Shown: positions 50,401 to 62,837, counted from the stretch's first letter. The stretch: DNA of 64,000 bases from Limanda limanda (GCF_963576545.1 NC_083636.1:7505856-7569855), one strand, 5' to 3'. Notes: a model not told the origin generated them from the sequence alone. Numbers and translations: made by a program.

Positions 50401-53400
50401 AATGAAATTTAGAGGGAATCCAAACATCCAGACTTTCTTTAAAACGATGTAACTTTCACTGAGCAACAGCGCCCTCTGCAGCCACATGTGCTATTTTTTT
50501 ATAACTTCAGAGTGTTTTGAACTGATCTCAGTTCAGCTTCACTCTTCAGCTGCAGCTGGTTGTGACAGTTTGTGACTCTCAGTCAGTTCTTCTCACAGGA
50601 GATGGAACCCACTCACCAGAGTCACAGAGAACAGACGCTCAGGGAGAGAAGGAGGAAACTTTTTCCTTATTAAGGCAGAGAATCATTACATTAACTTGGA
50701 AGCTGCTGTTTTAAGGTTAAAAAGTTGCATAGTGTTTTGCTTTAAGATTGTGTGATTCTTTTTTGATTCTTCCCCTGATGAAAAGATGAGAGGACTGGTA
50801 TCTGTACAGTTTGGTGGAGGGAGGAGATGTACTGAGTGCCATTCTACTTTCTTCTGTTCTCTGATTCTATTTGTGATCAGTTTCCCACAAGGCGTCTGTG
50901 GCCCTGCAGCCTGACTGGTCTCTGGTCTTCAGCGGTGAGACAATCACCGTCCGGTGTGAGGTCCCTGCAGATGTAACAGCTGAGTGGGAGTATGAATGGA
51001 CCAAACCCAACTCAACTACGGTTCCAACACACAATGAATACAGGATTGTCAATGCATCCTCGTCCGACAGTGGAAGCTACAGGTGTTTGGCTAAAGACAA
51101 GAAGAACTTGAATTCCACAACCGAGTGGAGCGATGAAGTCACATTAACAGTTTCTGGTGAGAAAGACGGAGTTTTGAGAAACTGGAAAATGCCTCCTTGA
51201 ATTTATGTTCATATGCGCTGATAAGAAATAGAATACAACAAAACAGTAATGAGGGATGCACGATTCAATAGCTGAACATCTTACTGATATTTATCTCGTT
51301 GTTGCGATCAGCCTATTGGCGAGTAAGATGACGTTCACCGATGTTTAGATGTTTTTCTCATCTGGGAGGAAACAAGTGCTGTTCAGAATCCAAGCCCAAA
51401 CATCCTGGATACAAACGATCTGTGACCAAGGTCCTGCCGATACTCGACCAATCGTGAGTCAGCCTCAGCTGTCAGTCACGATGTTTCACCCTGTTTTTAT
51501 AACGTCAAAAACTAATTCAGTTCAACCCAAAACTTGAACATACATCAGAGGTAGAAGAAAGTCCTTTCCTCCTGAGGTAATTTGACCTATACTGCAGCCA
51601 GCCACCAGGGGGCGAACTCACTGTTGTGGAGCTGTGATGTCGTCCATCTTTATATACGGTGGATGCTCAGCACCTTTAGACCAGATGGATGTGGGCCACT
51701 TCAGGCAGGGATGCGGCTCCTCTAGCTTTCCTGTGGACAGAATGGAACCAAGCCAAAACTCGTCCACTTGTTAAAGAGCTTATGTGGCCCAACGCTACCA
51801 AAACACACCTGGGTCTTTATGGTAAACATGTGGTGCTCTAGGCAAATGTGATCTGGATGTGAACCTAAAGTGGTCCATGTGGTGAATATGAAAATAGCTC
51901 TAAACGAATCTGGGCCACGTCTGGCAGCTTTGGCTAATGTACGGGACGGCTGTGGCTAACTTGTGGCTAACTGATGTGGCAAACAGGTGGTATAATCTGG
52001 GCCAAACCATTCTGTACTTTTGCTTTTACTGCTGTTTTAGTTTGTACGACTGCAGAAGACTGAAGGAGATACATGTTCTACTCATTTCATTCAACTCACA
52101 TGAAATGAACTAAATGCCAAAGAGTTTTTGAAGGGGACATATTATGCCCATTTCACCACAGTTGATATGGTTCCTTGGGGTCTTAATGAAATGTCTGTAA
52201 CATTTTTTGGTCAAAATACCACAAGGATCATTTAAAAAAGCAGCCTTTTTACCCTGTCTAAAACAGCCCTCCTGAGATTGTCCTGTTTTGAGTGCTCCGC
52301 CCCCCCCCTCTCACTGCCCCGCCCCCCGTCACAGCCCCGCCCCCCCTGTCACACCAAACACACTCCACCAGATCTCCGCCTCCAGGGGGGGGGGGGGGGG
52401 CTATGCCATGCAGACAGACTGTGAGACTGTGTCACAATCTGGTGTTTTCCCATTCGACTCACTCTAGCTTATAGTTTCTGACATAGAGGAACACAACAAA
52501 TCGCGGGAGGTTTTTTTTTCAAGAGTTTTTGGGACTGTAGACACGCCAGATACCCAAATTAACGTGTAGAAGCACTAGAAAAGTGGAATTTTCATAATAT
52601 GTCCCCTTTAACATTAACAGAAAGACCAGCGGCGAACCTGAGTGCTGACCACCGAGCCTTTCCAGTAGGGGGCAGTGTGCTCCTGACCTGCTCCGTGGGC
52701 CAAGCATCACCTGGATGGAAGTATTATTGGTACAGAGGTGAGAAAACCTCGGAGCCCCTGACGGATGAGGATTTCAAGTCACATGGACAGAGTGCTAGTG
52801 CCTCACGTGAAGGACTGTACTGGTGCAGAGGAGGAAGAGGAGATCCAGTTCACTACACCCAGTACAGTAACTCAGTCAGGATTCATGGAATCGGTGAGTG
52901 AGGAGAGAATCCATTCTGTGTTCATGACTGTTTGTTGAGATTACGTAAAGGTTGATGCTGATACAAGATGTTATTCTATCTTTACCGGTGAATATGAATA
53001 GTCCACAACAGAGCTGCTGTGACTCTTCAACCCAACTGGCCGAACAGATACAGAGGAGAAGCCGTCACCCTGAGGTGTGAGATCCAGGGAGGAGACTCTG
53101 AGTGGGAGTATGAATGGACAGCAACCAGCTCACATGCACCTCCCAACACAAAGGAGTTCAGGATCAGTCTGGGGTCAGATCTGAGCGGCAGCTACTGGTG
53201 TCAGGGCCGACTGAAAGGTGCACAGCAGAACTCAACAGGATGGAGTGCTCCCCTCACCTTGTCTCACAGTGAGTCAAGTCATATTTAGTATTAAAATATA
53301 GGTGTTTAAGTTTCAATATTACAAAGTTTATATGTGTTCAATGCACATGTTCAAAAGAGAAGCCAAAATATCCCAGATACCAGACATCTTTCACTTTTCA

Positions 53401-56400
53401 GGTCATTTAGAGCCAGAGTCTGTGAAATCATGATTGAGTGTGGAGCTGGGGTATCGAGGTCCCGCCCATTCATGTGCTCGACCAATCACCAGTCAGAGTC
53501 AGCTGTCAATCAGGACGTTTTACTGTTTTTATAGCATCAAATAATAAATTCAAACCAAACTGATCTGAAACATGAACACGTGAACAAACTGAAATGAAAG
53601 AAACCATGGTTGACATATACTGCAGGCAGCCACCAGGGGGCAGTGTTATAGTTTGGCTTCACTTTTGGGGGCAGTCATGTCGATGGCTGAATGTGAAGCA
53701 TCCAGAAATTGCATTGCTTCCAAAAACAAAAAAACATGAAGACGTTTTTTTGTTGTGACGATGTTCCGTTTCAGCGGCTGCACCACGACCTGTCGTCACT
53801 GTGTCTCCGTCATGGCTGACTCCTGGAGCCTCCGTGACTCTCACCTGTGGGGGGGTTCCACATCTGACTGCAGGATGGAGGTTCTACTGGTACAGAGCTC
53901 ACCCCAATAGTTTGGATCCAGTCCGCAGATGTTCACAATCATTTGGTCTGGGTCCTATGCACATTCCTAAGAAGTTCAGTTATGAGCTGCTCCCAGAAAG
54001 CAACGGAGGAACTGAACAAAACTCCTTCGTCATTCAAGGCCTGACGGAGTCAGCAGGTTATGCATGTCGAGCTGGAAGAGGAGACCCCGTGTTTTACACT
54101 GAGTACAGTGAGACAGAGTGGGTCTGGTCTGGAGGTGAGTTTGTTTCTTTCTCTTGAAGCAGATGTTGTCCCTTCAGTCGGTCAGTTACTTGGGGAACTT
54201 TACTTTGGCTGGTTCCTCCAGCTGATTCACTTTTTGGAGGTCATAGGTCAAAGGTCAAGACAGATACAGGGTTAGAGAGACAATCTGAAGCTTATATTGA
54301 TCAGAGAATCATTCCCCGAAAATCTAATGTCACATGAAATTATTCTTTGTGTTCATCCTACAGGACTGATCTGAAGTTGATATTATTTATGATCATATGC
54401 TTGGACTGACATCATCATGATGTCACTGTGATGTCAACAAACGATGTCGTCCTTCTGACGTTTCCCCTTTAAAATGATGCAAAGCCTAAAATGACACCTT
54501 TAATCTGGAACATTAAAAATGTATTCTGGTAATATTATGACCTTATTCCCAAAAACAAGATGTGACTGAGATTGAGTCTCTGCTGATGGCTTCAAGTTTT
54601 TAATGCTCAACAAATTTAAACCATTAGTTTCTGTTTCACACTTCATGTCACGTTTTTCAGATTCCTATTCGTCAGTGTCTCTCACAGTGAGTTCGGACTA
54701 TGTGCAGCACTACTATCGTGACAAGACCCTTCTGACCTGCGAGGGAAACTCTGATAAAGTGAGATTGTGGAGGTTTACTGGAGACACAGTACTATTGTTC
54801 GAGTGCGAGTCTCAGGAGAGAAGCACAAGCTTCACATTGAACAGGGATGAGCTTCGTTCTGGAGTTTACTGGTGTGGATCTGGATCAAAGATCAGCAACG
54901 CATTCAACATCACTGAAGGTTGTAGTTTTTCATCGTATCTATTCACACTGTGCATGTTTCCAACATCCCATAATGTGATTTATAGGTAGAGTAACTTAAA
55001 GTGGGGAGCACTGCCTCCCTTCACTGCTCCTGCAGGAGCTGCACACCCCACATGTACCAAGGTGCATCACATCAAACATGATCTCTGGATGAAATTCACC
55101 TTCTTTATTTACACAAACCACACGTTCAACGCCCAGAATCAGCTGTGAGAGTGTGTCCGTCTGCGTTAAACAAGCAGACATCACTTAACTGTGTGGACGC
55201 CACAGCCCACAGCGCCACCCGCAGGCTGTTTCCCTCTCTCTACTCAAGAGGGAGGTCTTTTGGTTGGAGAGCAGGACTTATTGATGTCACATTCAGATGT
55301 TGTGATGCTCTCACTCTAAACCCTGCGCTCACACTCAACTCTCCCCTGCTTGAGCTCAGATGTCCTGCTCTTGAAGCCAGGGCTGTGTATTGAAACCAGA
55401 TGGTTTTCCAGCGCACACACAACGTACAGCTCATGGACGTGAGGAGCAGAATTTGACAAAAAGTGCATTGAATGACTTTGGCTCCACTTTAACATCTAAT
55501 ATTTAGACTTATGCTGTTAATATACGAGCTGAATTATCAGGTTGTTCACATTGTTGATGATTTTTTAACTGTTTACAGTTACCGCTGATGTTCTCCTGGA
55601 GAGCCCTGCCCATCCTGTGACTGAGGGACAGTCCGTTACTATCGGATGCTCATGGTACGGAAGACCAAACTTCAATTCCAACTTCTCTTTCTACAAAAAT
55701 GGTGAACTCCATCAAAGGGATTTCATAGGGAAACTGGAAATCTCCGCTGTGGCAAAGTCAGATGAAGGTGTCTACAAGTGTAAACATGCAGGATTCTTCT
55801 CACCGGAGAGTTGGATGTCAGTAAAATGTGAGTGTGATCAATTTGAGGTAGAAAATGAGTCTCCAGGTTGAGAAGTAGATTAAAAACTTTTCTACTCAGT
55901 TTTTTCACTGAGACAGCTTCTAAACACCAGGTCCACTTGCTCAATACATTTATAAAACCTTTTGTTACCCGTATACCAGCCATCTTTCACTTTTCAGGTC
56001 ATTTAGAGCCAGAGTCTGTGAAATCATGATGGAGTGTGGAGCTGGGGTATCGAGGTCCCGCCCATACATGTGCTCGACCAATAACGAGTCAGAGTCAGCT
56101 GTCAATCAGGACGTTTCACTGTTTTTATAGCATCAAATAATAAATTAAAACCAAACTGATCTGAAACATGAACACGTGAACAAACTAAAATGAAAGAAAC
56201 CATGGTTGACATACTGCAGGCAGCCACCAGGGGGCAGTGTTATAGTTTGGCTTCACTTTTGGGGGCAGTCATGTCGATGGCTGAATGTGAAGCATCCAGA
56301 AATTGCATTGCTTCCAAAATGAAACAAACATGAAGACGTGTTTTTGTTGTGACGATGTTCCGTTTCAGCGGCTGCACCACCACCTGTCGTCACTGTATCT

Positions 56401-59400
56401 CCGTCATGGCTGACTCCTGGAGCCTCCGTGACTCTCACCTGTGGGGGGGGTCCACGTCCCACTGCAGGGTGGAGGTTCTACTGGTACAGAGCTGACCCCA
56501 ATAGTTTGGATCCAGTCCCCGGATGTACAGAGTTAATTCGATATGGGTCTGGTGATAAGCCCTTTTCTAAGAAGTTCAGTTATGAGCTGCTCCCAGGAAG
56601 CGAAGGAGGAACTGAACAAATCTCCTTCGTCATCCAAGGCCTGACGGAGTCAGCAGGTTATGCATGTCGAGCTGGAAGAGGAGACCCCGTGTTTTACACT
56701 GAGTACAGTAAGACAAAGTGGGTCTGGTCTGGAGGTGAGTTTGTTTCTTTCTCTTGAAGCAGATGTTGTCCCTTCAGTCGGTCAGTTACTTGGGGAACTT
56801 AACTTTGGCTGGTTCCTCCAGCTGATTCACTTTTAGAGGTCATAGGTCAAAGGTCAAGACAGATACAGGGTTAGAGACACAATCTGAAGCTTATATTGAT
56901 CAGAGAATCATTCCCCGAAAATCTTATGTCACATGAATTATTCTTTGTGTTCATCCTACAGGACTGATCTGAGGTTGATATAATTTATGATCATATGCTC
57001 GGACTGACATCATCATGATGTCACTGTGATGTCAACAAACGATGTCGTCCTTCTGACGTTCCCCCTGTAAAATGACGCAAAGTCTAAAATGACACCTTTA
57101 ATCTGGAAACATTACAAATGTATTCTGGTAATATTATGACCTTATTCCCAAAAACAAGATGTGGCTGAGATTGAGTATCTGCTGATGGCTTCAAGTTTTT
57201 AATGCTCAACTAATTTAAACCATTAGTTTCTGTTTCACACTTCATGTCACGTTTTTCAGATTCCAATTCACCAGTGTCTCTCACAGTGAGTCCGGACAGA
57301 GTGCAGCACTCCTATCTTCACAAGGTCCGTCTGACCTGCGAGGGAAAGTCTGATAGGTGGAGATTGTGGATGTTTGTTAGAGACGATGAAGGATTGTTCG
57401 AGGAGTGCAGCTCTCAGGAGAGAATCACAAGCTTCACATGGGACATTGATGATTTTCCTTCTGGAGTTTACTGGTGTGGATCTGGATCAAGGATCAGCAA
57501 CGCAGTCAACATCTCTGAAGGTTGTAGTTTTTCATCGTATCTATTCACACTGTGCATGTTTCCAACATCCCATAATGTGATTTAAAGGTAGAGTAACTGA
57601 AAGTGGGGAGCACTGCCTCCCTTCACTGCTCCTTCAGGAGCTGCACCCCCCACATGTACCAAGGTGCATCACATCAAACATGATCTCTGGATAGAATTCA
57701 CCTTCTTTATTTACACAAACCACACGTTCAACGCCCAGAATCAGCTGTGAGAGTGTGTCCGTCTGCGTTAAACAAGCAGACATCACTTAACTGTGTGGAC
57801 GCCACAGCCCACAGCGCCACCCGCAGGCTGTTTCCCTCTCTCTACTTAAGAGGGAGGTCTTTTGGTTGGAGAGCAGGACTTATTGATGTCACATTCAGAT
57901 GTTGTGATGCTCTCACTCTAAACCCTGCGCTCACACTCAACTCTCCCCTGCTTGAGCTCAGATGTCCTGCTCTTGAAGCCAGGGCTGTGTATTGAAACCA
58001 AATGTTTTTCCAGCGCACACACAATGTACAGCTCATGGATGTGAGGAGCAGAATTTAACAAAAAGTGCATTGAATGACTTTGGCTCCACTTTAACATCTA
58101 ATATTTAGACTTATGCTGTTTATATACGAGCTGAATTATCAGATTGTTCACATTGTTGATGGTTTTTTAACTGTTTACAGTTACCGCTGATGCTCTCCTG
58201 GAGAGCCCTGCCCATCCTGTGACTGAGGGACAGTCCGTTACTCTCAACTGCTCATGGTATGGAGGAAGAACCAACGATTCCAACATCTCTTTCTACAAAA
58301 ATGGTGAACTCCTTCCAAGAGATATCAGAGGGAAACTGGAAATCTCAGCTGTGTCAAAGTCAGATGAAGGTGTCTACAAGTGTGAACATTCAGGAGTCTT
58401 CTCACTGGAGAGTTGGTTGTCAGTAAAATGTGAGTGTGATCAATACGAGGTAGAAAATGAGTCTCCAGGTTGAGAAGTAGATTAAAAACTTTTCTACTCA
58501 GTATTTTCACTGAGACTGTTTCTAAACACCAGCTCCACTTGCTCAATACACTTATAAAACGTTTTCACTTATTTTTACACATATACAAAGTATGTCTTAA
58601 ATTAAATACTTATTCATACAGTTGTTTTTTTCACTTCAAAATGTCTGCTGAAGTGTTGGTTCTATGTTTGTCCACGTCATGGATCTTTCTTTGCTCCTCA
58701 CTGCTCCTCGTCTGATCAGTGACTCCTGCAGCACCTCCCTCTACGCCTCCTGTGCTGCTGGTCGTTGGGCTGGTTGGTGGCTTCACACTGATTCTCCTCC
58801 TCTCGCTGCTGCTGTTGTGTTGGTGCAGGAATTCAAAGAGTGAGAGCTGCTCTTGTTCATTTCATTTAAATCAAACTTATTTCAAACTATTGTCACGATA
58901 GTCATGGAGCAGAGGTTGAAAAATAAAATCATGTAACATGATCATTATTGTCTTTTCCACAGATCTGTGTTGTGACAGGTTGGTTCCACTCTCTCTTGTT
59001 TCATCTTCAACAAAACAGCAATACTTTACTTTTTCATTCACTTGTGATTGTTTGACTGTTTCAGGCTCAGCCAGTCTCTGAGAACCAATCAGAGCTCAGA
59101 CCCAACTGTCCACCACGATGATATCCAGCTGCCAGTGTACTCGTCTCTTCTCCACGGTCAGCCGTCCTTCTCCTACTGAATGCCTTCACAGCTATTTCTA
59201 ACTTGTTGCTTTTCAGAAGAACCTCGTCACAAAGTTTCAAATTACATTTCTTGTTGATTTGATTTTTTATTGACTCTTAGGTGACGACGTCATCTATGAA
59301 TCAATCAGAGGAGACACGGAGGAAGGTACAGTATAAAATGTGCCTCCTGCAGAGAAGTCCTAAATGAAAAACCTTCTGATTTCAGGTGGACGGGCAGATG

Positions 59401-60103
59401 AGGACAGAAATGTCCAACACGATGTCATGACATCAATACACAAGCGTGGTTTTCCAACATCTCATTTAAGTAACATGGTCCAAAGACAGACATTTGGACT
59501 TTTCCGTTGAGTCTGAAGCAGAGTTACAGGTGGAAAGGTTCCCCAGACTTGCTCCAAACCAATGCACCAGAATGTAGTCAGACCCGGATCAAACTGAACC
59601 AGGGATCGGTTTAGCTGCGCCCATATAATGTTTGAACAACAAGGACATTAATTTGCATTGGAACACGTGTGGAGCACCTGAAGCTGTTGATGCTGGTTGT
59701 GATAGATATATTAGCTTGGCAACGAGATCAACTTAATGAATAAAACAGTGGTTCTCCACCTTCTCAAGTTGTTTTATGTCTGATCTTCACAGGAACCCGA
59801 GGTGATCCAGAGGAGACGTCTGACTACGTTAATGAAAATCCACATTCAGCTTCAGGTACAAATATTAACAACTGGCTGTTCAGCTACTGGCTCATGAGCA
59901 TTTGAAATAAACCTCAACTGAAACTCCGTCATATCATTATTAAATAGTTCTTGTACGATAAGTATGCAGTTCAATTGGTGTCTCAAATTTCAAATCCTTT
60001 GTGTAAAACTATGAACGGCCTTGATCATGTTGTATGGTTGAAGTATCAAGTGTGTATTTTAGAAATTTATAGTTATTGTCACTTTGTTTCAGGACAACTA
60101 TGA
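44498..60103 (+). CDS. Fc receptor-like protein, 12 Ig domains, ITIM tail
   Basis: Twenty exons join in phase to 1283 codons. Signal peptide: 44498-44534 and 46716-46751 (MGNSLLHVLSLFLMNTLLSC). Ig exons, all phase 1-1: D1 48636-48944, D2 49050-49340, D3 49981-50253, D4 50881-51156, D5 52621-52893, D6 53002-53268, D7 53775-54134, D8 54661-54918, D9 55579-55827, D10 56369-56734, D11 57260-57520, D12 58181-58429. Transmembrane exon: 58720-58839 (PVLLVVGLVGGFTLILLLSL). Tail: 58963-58978, 59065-59156, 59281-59325, 59793-59855, 60093-60103. The tail has one consensus ITIM (VIYESI), an ITIM-like PVYSSL and a Grb2-type YVNE. A split leader and phase-1 Ig exons are typical of Fc-receptor-like genes. 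A leukocyte inhibitory receptor is likely; the ligand is unknown. The D8 and D11 donors are GTTGTA, weak but phase-correct. Confidence 0.88.
44665..45434 (-). mobile_element. hAT element with BED-finger remnant in Fc-receptor-like intron 1
   Basis: The ends TAGGGCTGGGCAA and TTGCCCAGCCCTA are inverted repeats. Perfect 8-bp target duplications ATTCTGTT flank the 770-bp element (44657-44664 and 45435-45442). ATTAATCGCGATTAATCG-type repeats lie near the left end. It keeps the start of a transposase gene on the minus strand but lacks the catalytic part. Confidence 0.9.
44984..45238 (-). pseudogene. N-terminal BED zinc finger of a hAT transposase (truncated)
   Basis: The 84-codon frame from ATG at 45238 contains CSHCQGEFSYHRSTSSLKYH followed by LNAKH, a BED-type C2H2 finger (C-x2-C ... 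H-x4-H spacing) as found at the N-terminus of ZBED-like hAT transposases. The rest of the transposase is gone, so this is an internally deleted, non-autonomous copy. Confidence 0.8.
45896..46607 (-). mobile_element. Possible solo LTR in Fc-receptor-like intron 1
   Basis: Read on the minus strand it starts TGTTCACACAC and ends CCGCAACA. It has a TATA-like ATATATAAGC near 46075 and an AATAAA near 45955, about 110 bp downstream, the arrangement expected of a U3-R. No clear target duplication was found, so the ends are provisional. Confidence 0.4.
46794..48501. mobile_element. 1.7-kb element with 28-bp inverted ends in Fc-receptor-like intron 2
   Basis: The left end GGGCCA plus ACCGAATTGGTGCAAAGT is matched by its reverse complement at the right end, with two or three mismatches in 28 bp. 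TAAT flanks both sides (46790-46793 and 48502-48505). The interior is AT-rich without a long frame. A non-autonomous DNA transposon of unassigned superfamily. Confidence 0.8.
49440..49850. repeat. Dispersed repeat in intron, family member 1
   Basis: It shares strings such as GTGATCTGGATGTG and AAGTGGTCCATG with 51680-52020 in another intron of the same gene. Non-coding. Boundaries not resolved. Confidence 0.45.
51680..52020. repeat. Dispersed repeat in intron, family member 2
   Basis: Counterpart of 49440-49850, also with GTGATCTGGATGTG and AAGTGGTCCATG. Either a mobile repeat or a relic of the tandem duplication that made the paired Ig exons D1-D6. Confidence 0.45.
52131..52608. mobile_element. 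MITE ending 12 bp before Ig exon D5
   Basis: The left end AAGGGGACATATTATG and the right end CATAATATGTCCCCTT are perfect 16-bp inverted repeats around 478 bp. The interior has C-rich and G-rich tracts (52298-52345 and 52385-52400). The right end provides the CCCCTTT of the D5 acceptor; the AG itself (52619-52620) lies just outside. Confidence 0.85.
53385..55978 (+). repeat. Tandem duplication unit 1 (Ig exons D7-D9)
   Basis: It begins CATCTTTCACTTTTCAGGTC, and the same string begins unit 2 at about 55979. It carries three Ig exons and all introns. Introns match unit 2 at about 97-98% by eye, exons much less. Confidence 0.9.
55979..58562 (+). repeat. Tandem duplication unit 2 (Ig exons D10-D12)
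   Basis: Second copy of the three-exon block, with exon starts offset by 2594, 2599 and 2602 bp from unit 1. The reading frame and splice sites of all three exons are preserved, so the duplication lengthened the receptor by three domains. Confidence 0.9.
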
Positions 60104-60242
60104 ATGGTGCATCCTCCAGAAAACAAGAACATGAAAATCAACATTCATCCCTAAACACCTTCACATATTAGACTCACCAATTTTGTAACAGCTCATTGGA
60201 AAGAACGACTTGATCTGGATTGAATCTCAGTATAAATGAAAA

Positions 60243-60248
60243 AATAAA
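60243..60248 (+). terminator. Polyadenylation signal of the Fc-receptor-like gene
   Basis: An AATAAA 140 bp after the stop codon, in the context ATGAAAAAATAAAAGCTG. Confidence 0.65.
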
Positions 60249-60259
60249 AGCTGTGATAT

Positions 60260-62837
60260 TTGCTTTTGTGTTTACGTTCAACATTTAAATTGGCTGATAT
60301 GGGCCTTTTTAGATATTCACCGATATGAAAAGGTTCATTTTACAGGATAAATAAAGTGCATTATGATTATATTTTACATTGAACATTTTTTTGTCTTAAT
60401 TCAAGTTCTATATATTCTGTCGTATTTGTGTTTTCTTTCAATTTATCTTTATTACTTTATGAAATATTGTTTTACTTAAGCTTAATTGCCAATTTTATAC
60501 ACAAGTGATAGTTTTTTACTCCTTGATATCGATATCGGCATTAGCCCCTTAAAAAAGCTTATTCTGTATATTTTTGCCGCAGTCATGCAACTAAAGTTTG
60601 AATGCAACATGTGATGTTTTCCATTCGCACGTATAAATATGTCTTTGTTATTATTCACCAATGACTCAATGGAGGATGATGTCAGAAAGGACATCATCTG
60701 TCTGTGTGTTATGTTCCATATACAGTCTGTGGTTATGTGTGATTATTTCCATGGCTCGTAATTCTCTGTTTGATGAAAACACTCGTCTGCAGACAGTTTA
60801 GCTTTTTATTTAGAAATGTGATGAACTGTAACAGATTATAATTCAAACACATAATTGAATATGTTCTTTCTTTTATCTTTATTAAACTTTGAAATACCAC
60901 CTGGACTCTGGCCATATGTCCTGTTTTTATTTTGAAAACGCTCACCTTATGTGTCCTCAGTGTGACTTCCTGTCTGAGTGGGAGCTGGTTTCCTTCTGGT
61001 CCCACCAGTGTCTCCTCAGCCAGTTGCTCATGTCTGCAGAGGTCAGCTGGTCTTTGCCCAGTGAAGCGCTGCAGCTGAAGGATGTTTCCTCCACATGACA
61101 TCTCTGCTCTGACCGTTGACTCTGGCTTTCAAGTGAAGACAAGAAGGTTTGTGTTTTATTGTGGCAGGAAACTCTTCTGTTTTTCATTTAAACCTTTGTC
61201 TCAGTGGGAAGACTTTTCTCCCACCTGCAGCCCTACATCATAAGCCACATGGTGGCGCTGCAGCTTTGGATTTATTATATGAATTATCTTTCGCAATAAT
61301 CTCATCAAACCCTGATGAAAAAGAAATGTAATTGAGGCATTCAAACTTCATCATAAATAGCTATAAATGAAAATAAAATACAAATGCAGCCAAATATGTA
61401 GAACAATGAATGAATATGTTCTGCTGTTCATCTCTCTCTCTCTCTCTTTCTTTTCTAGTTTTGAATGATACTGGTGTAATTCATCCAAAAGAGTGTTCCT
61501 GTACCTATATATTTGTGAGGACCATTTTAAGTATAAGTATACTGAGGACATTTTGGCCGGTCCTCACTTTTTACATTCCATCGATTTACAATCGATCTTT
61601 ATCAGACATTTTCTTGTGAATAAACACCTTAAACATGAAGTTACAAACTGGTTCTTCTCATGTAGTGAATCCTGCTGTTGTGTTGATGTGTTCAGTTCCA
61701 TCAGCATCTGCTTGTGTCCTGGGAGAGGATTGTAATGGAAAATTCCACTGACCAGTGTCTAAGGTAGTGGAAATCCCCTGACTAGGTGTCTCACTGCTGT
61801 GATACTGTCTACCTGACAGGATGGAACCCTTATTTGGTGATGTTTTTCTTCAAACTGGTTCCGGGGACGGACGGACACAGCAGATAAGACATAGATGATG
61901 ATCTCATGTCTTTCATGTCTTTGATGTTTTCTTTTTTTTATATCATCTCTTATGTAACGCCTCTTTTTATAAGTTCTGGCTTTTGTGAAATTGCAGCCAG
62001 GAGTTGTGGTTCCATTTTGAGCACCCGTGCAACTCAAGTCTGAGAATTTCATTATTTCAAATCTCAAGATGAATTTCTATCACAGGATCCTCACATGGGA
62101 CTGCATCATAAGCAAAATGAGACACACACTATCAGTAAAAAGAATGTCGACTTGTTCTCCGATGTTGGGACCCACTCCTTCAGGTGTCCTTCAACATTTT
62201 CAACATTCAACCCACCCTTGAAAAACCCTGAACAAGGAAAAACCTACATACAACAAACAAACATTAACAACCAATCAGAATAAGTACATACAAACAAAAA
62301 GGCTTAACCTTTATCAAATAATAACAAAGTCAAACAAGGAAGTTTCAACCCATTCTAAATCTAATCCCGCCCCTTTGGTATCCTCCACTTCCGGTGGGAG
62401 GGGCTTACAAGACCACTTCCTGCAGGCTTCAGGCCTTTTTGCCTGAGTAAGATGTACTGCTTTCCTCATACTTGTGTTTGGAACACCTCCAATACTGCTT
62501 GGGGCAGCTGCTGCATCTACAGGTACTGACGTCTTCTACATACAAATGTAAACTGTGAAATCTCACATCCACTTATTTGTTGTATTTAATGTTACCGAAA
62601 GAACAAAACATGTTAAATCAAGGTTTAAATCACAGGAAACAAAGGAGCAGCATCTTTGCATAACTTAGTGAGCAGGTACAGAGCAAGGTGACCTTTTGTT
62701 GATTTGTTTACTGAACAGTGGTTTTCAAACCAAGGTTGATCCATAACCATATAAAACAAAGTGCTGAGTCACAATCCTTGGGGTAAGAATTTGCACATGT
62801 TAAAGCCTCAAAATGCCAATTCATTAGACTGAAAAAA
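60260..62837. other. Intergenic, repeat-rich, no gene recognised
   Basis: It holds AT-rich DNA with GATATCGATATCGGCA-type repeats (60520-60560) and a short TCTC run near 61432. A stretch from about 61732 to 62522 begins TGTAATGG and ends TCTACA, which could be a decayed LTR, but without a clear poly-A signal or target duplication. Short frames here have no recognisable products. Confidence 0.4.

Noticed and set aside
55145..55393. An 82-residue frame repeated at 57747-57995.
   Set aside because: It lies in duplicated introns of the Fc-receptor-like gene. Conservation reflects recent duplication, not coding constraint, and there are no splice sites around it.
61732..62522. A possible LTR with TGTAATGG and TCTACA ends.
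   Set aside because: Flanks do not match as a target duplication and no promoter/poly-A arrangement was seen, so it is mentioned only as uncertain.
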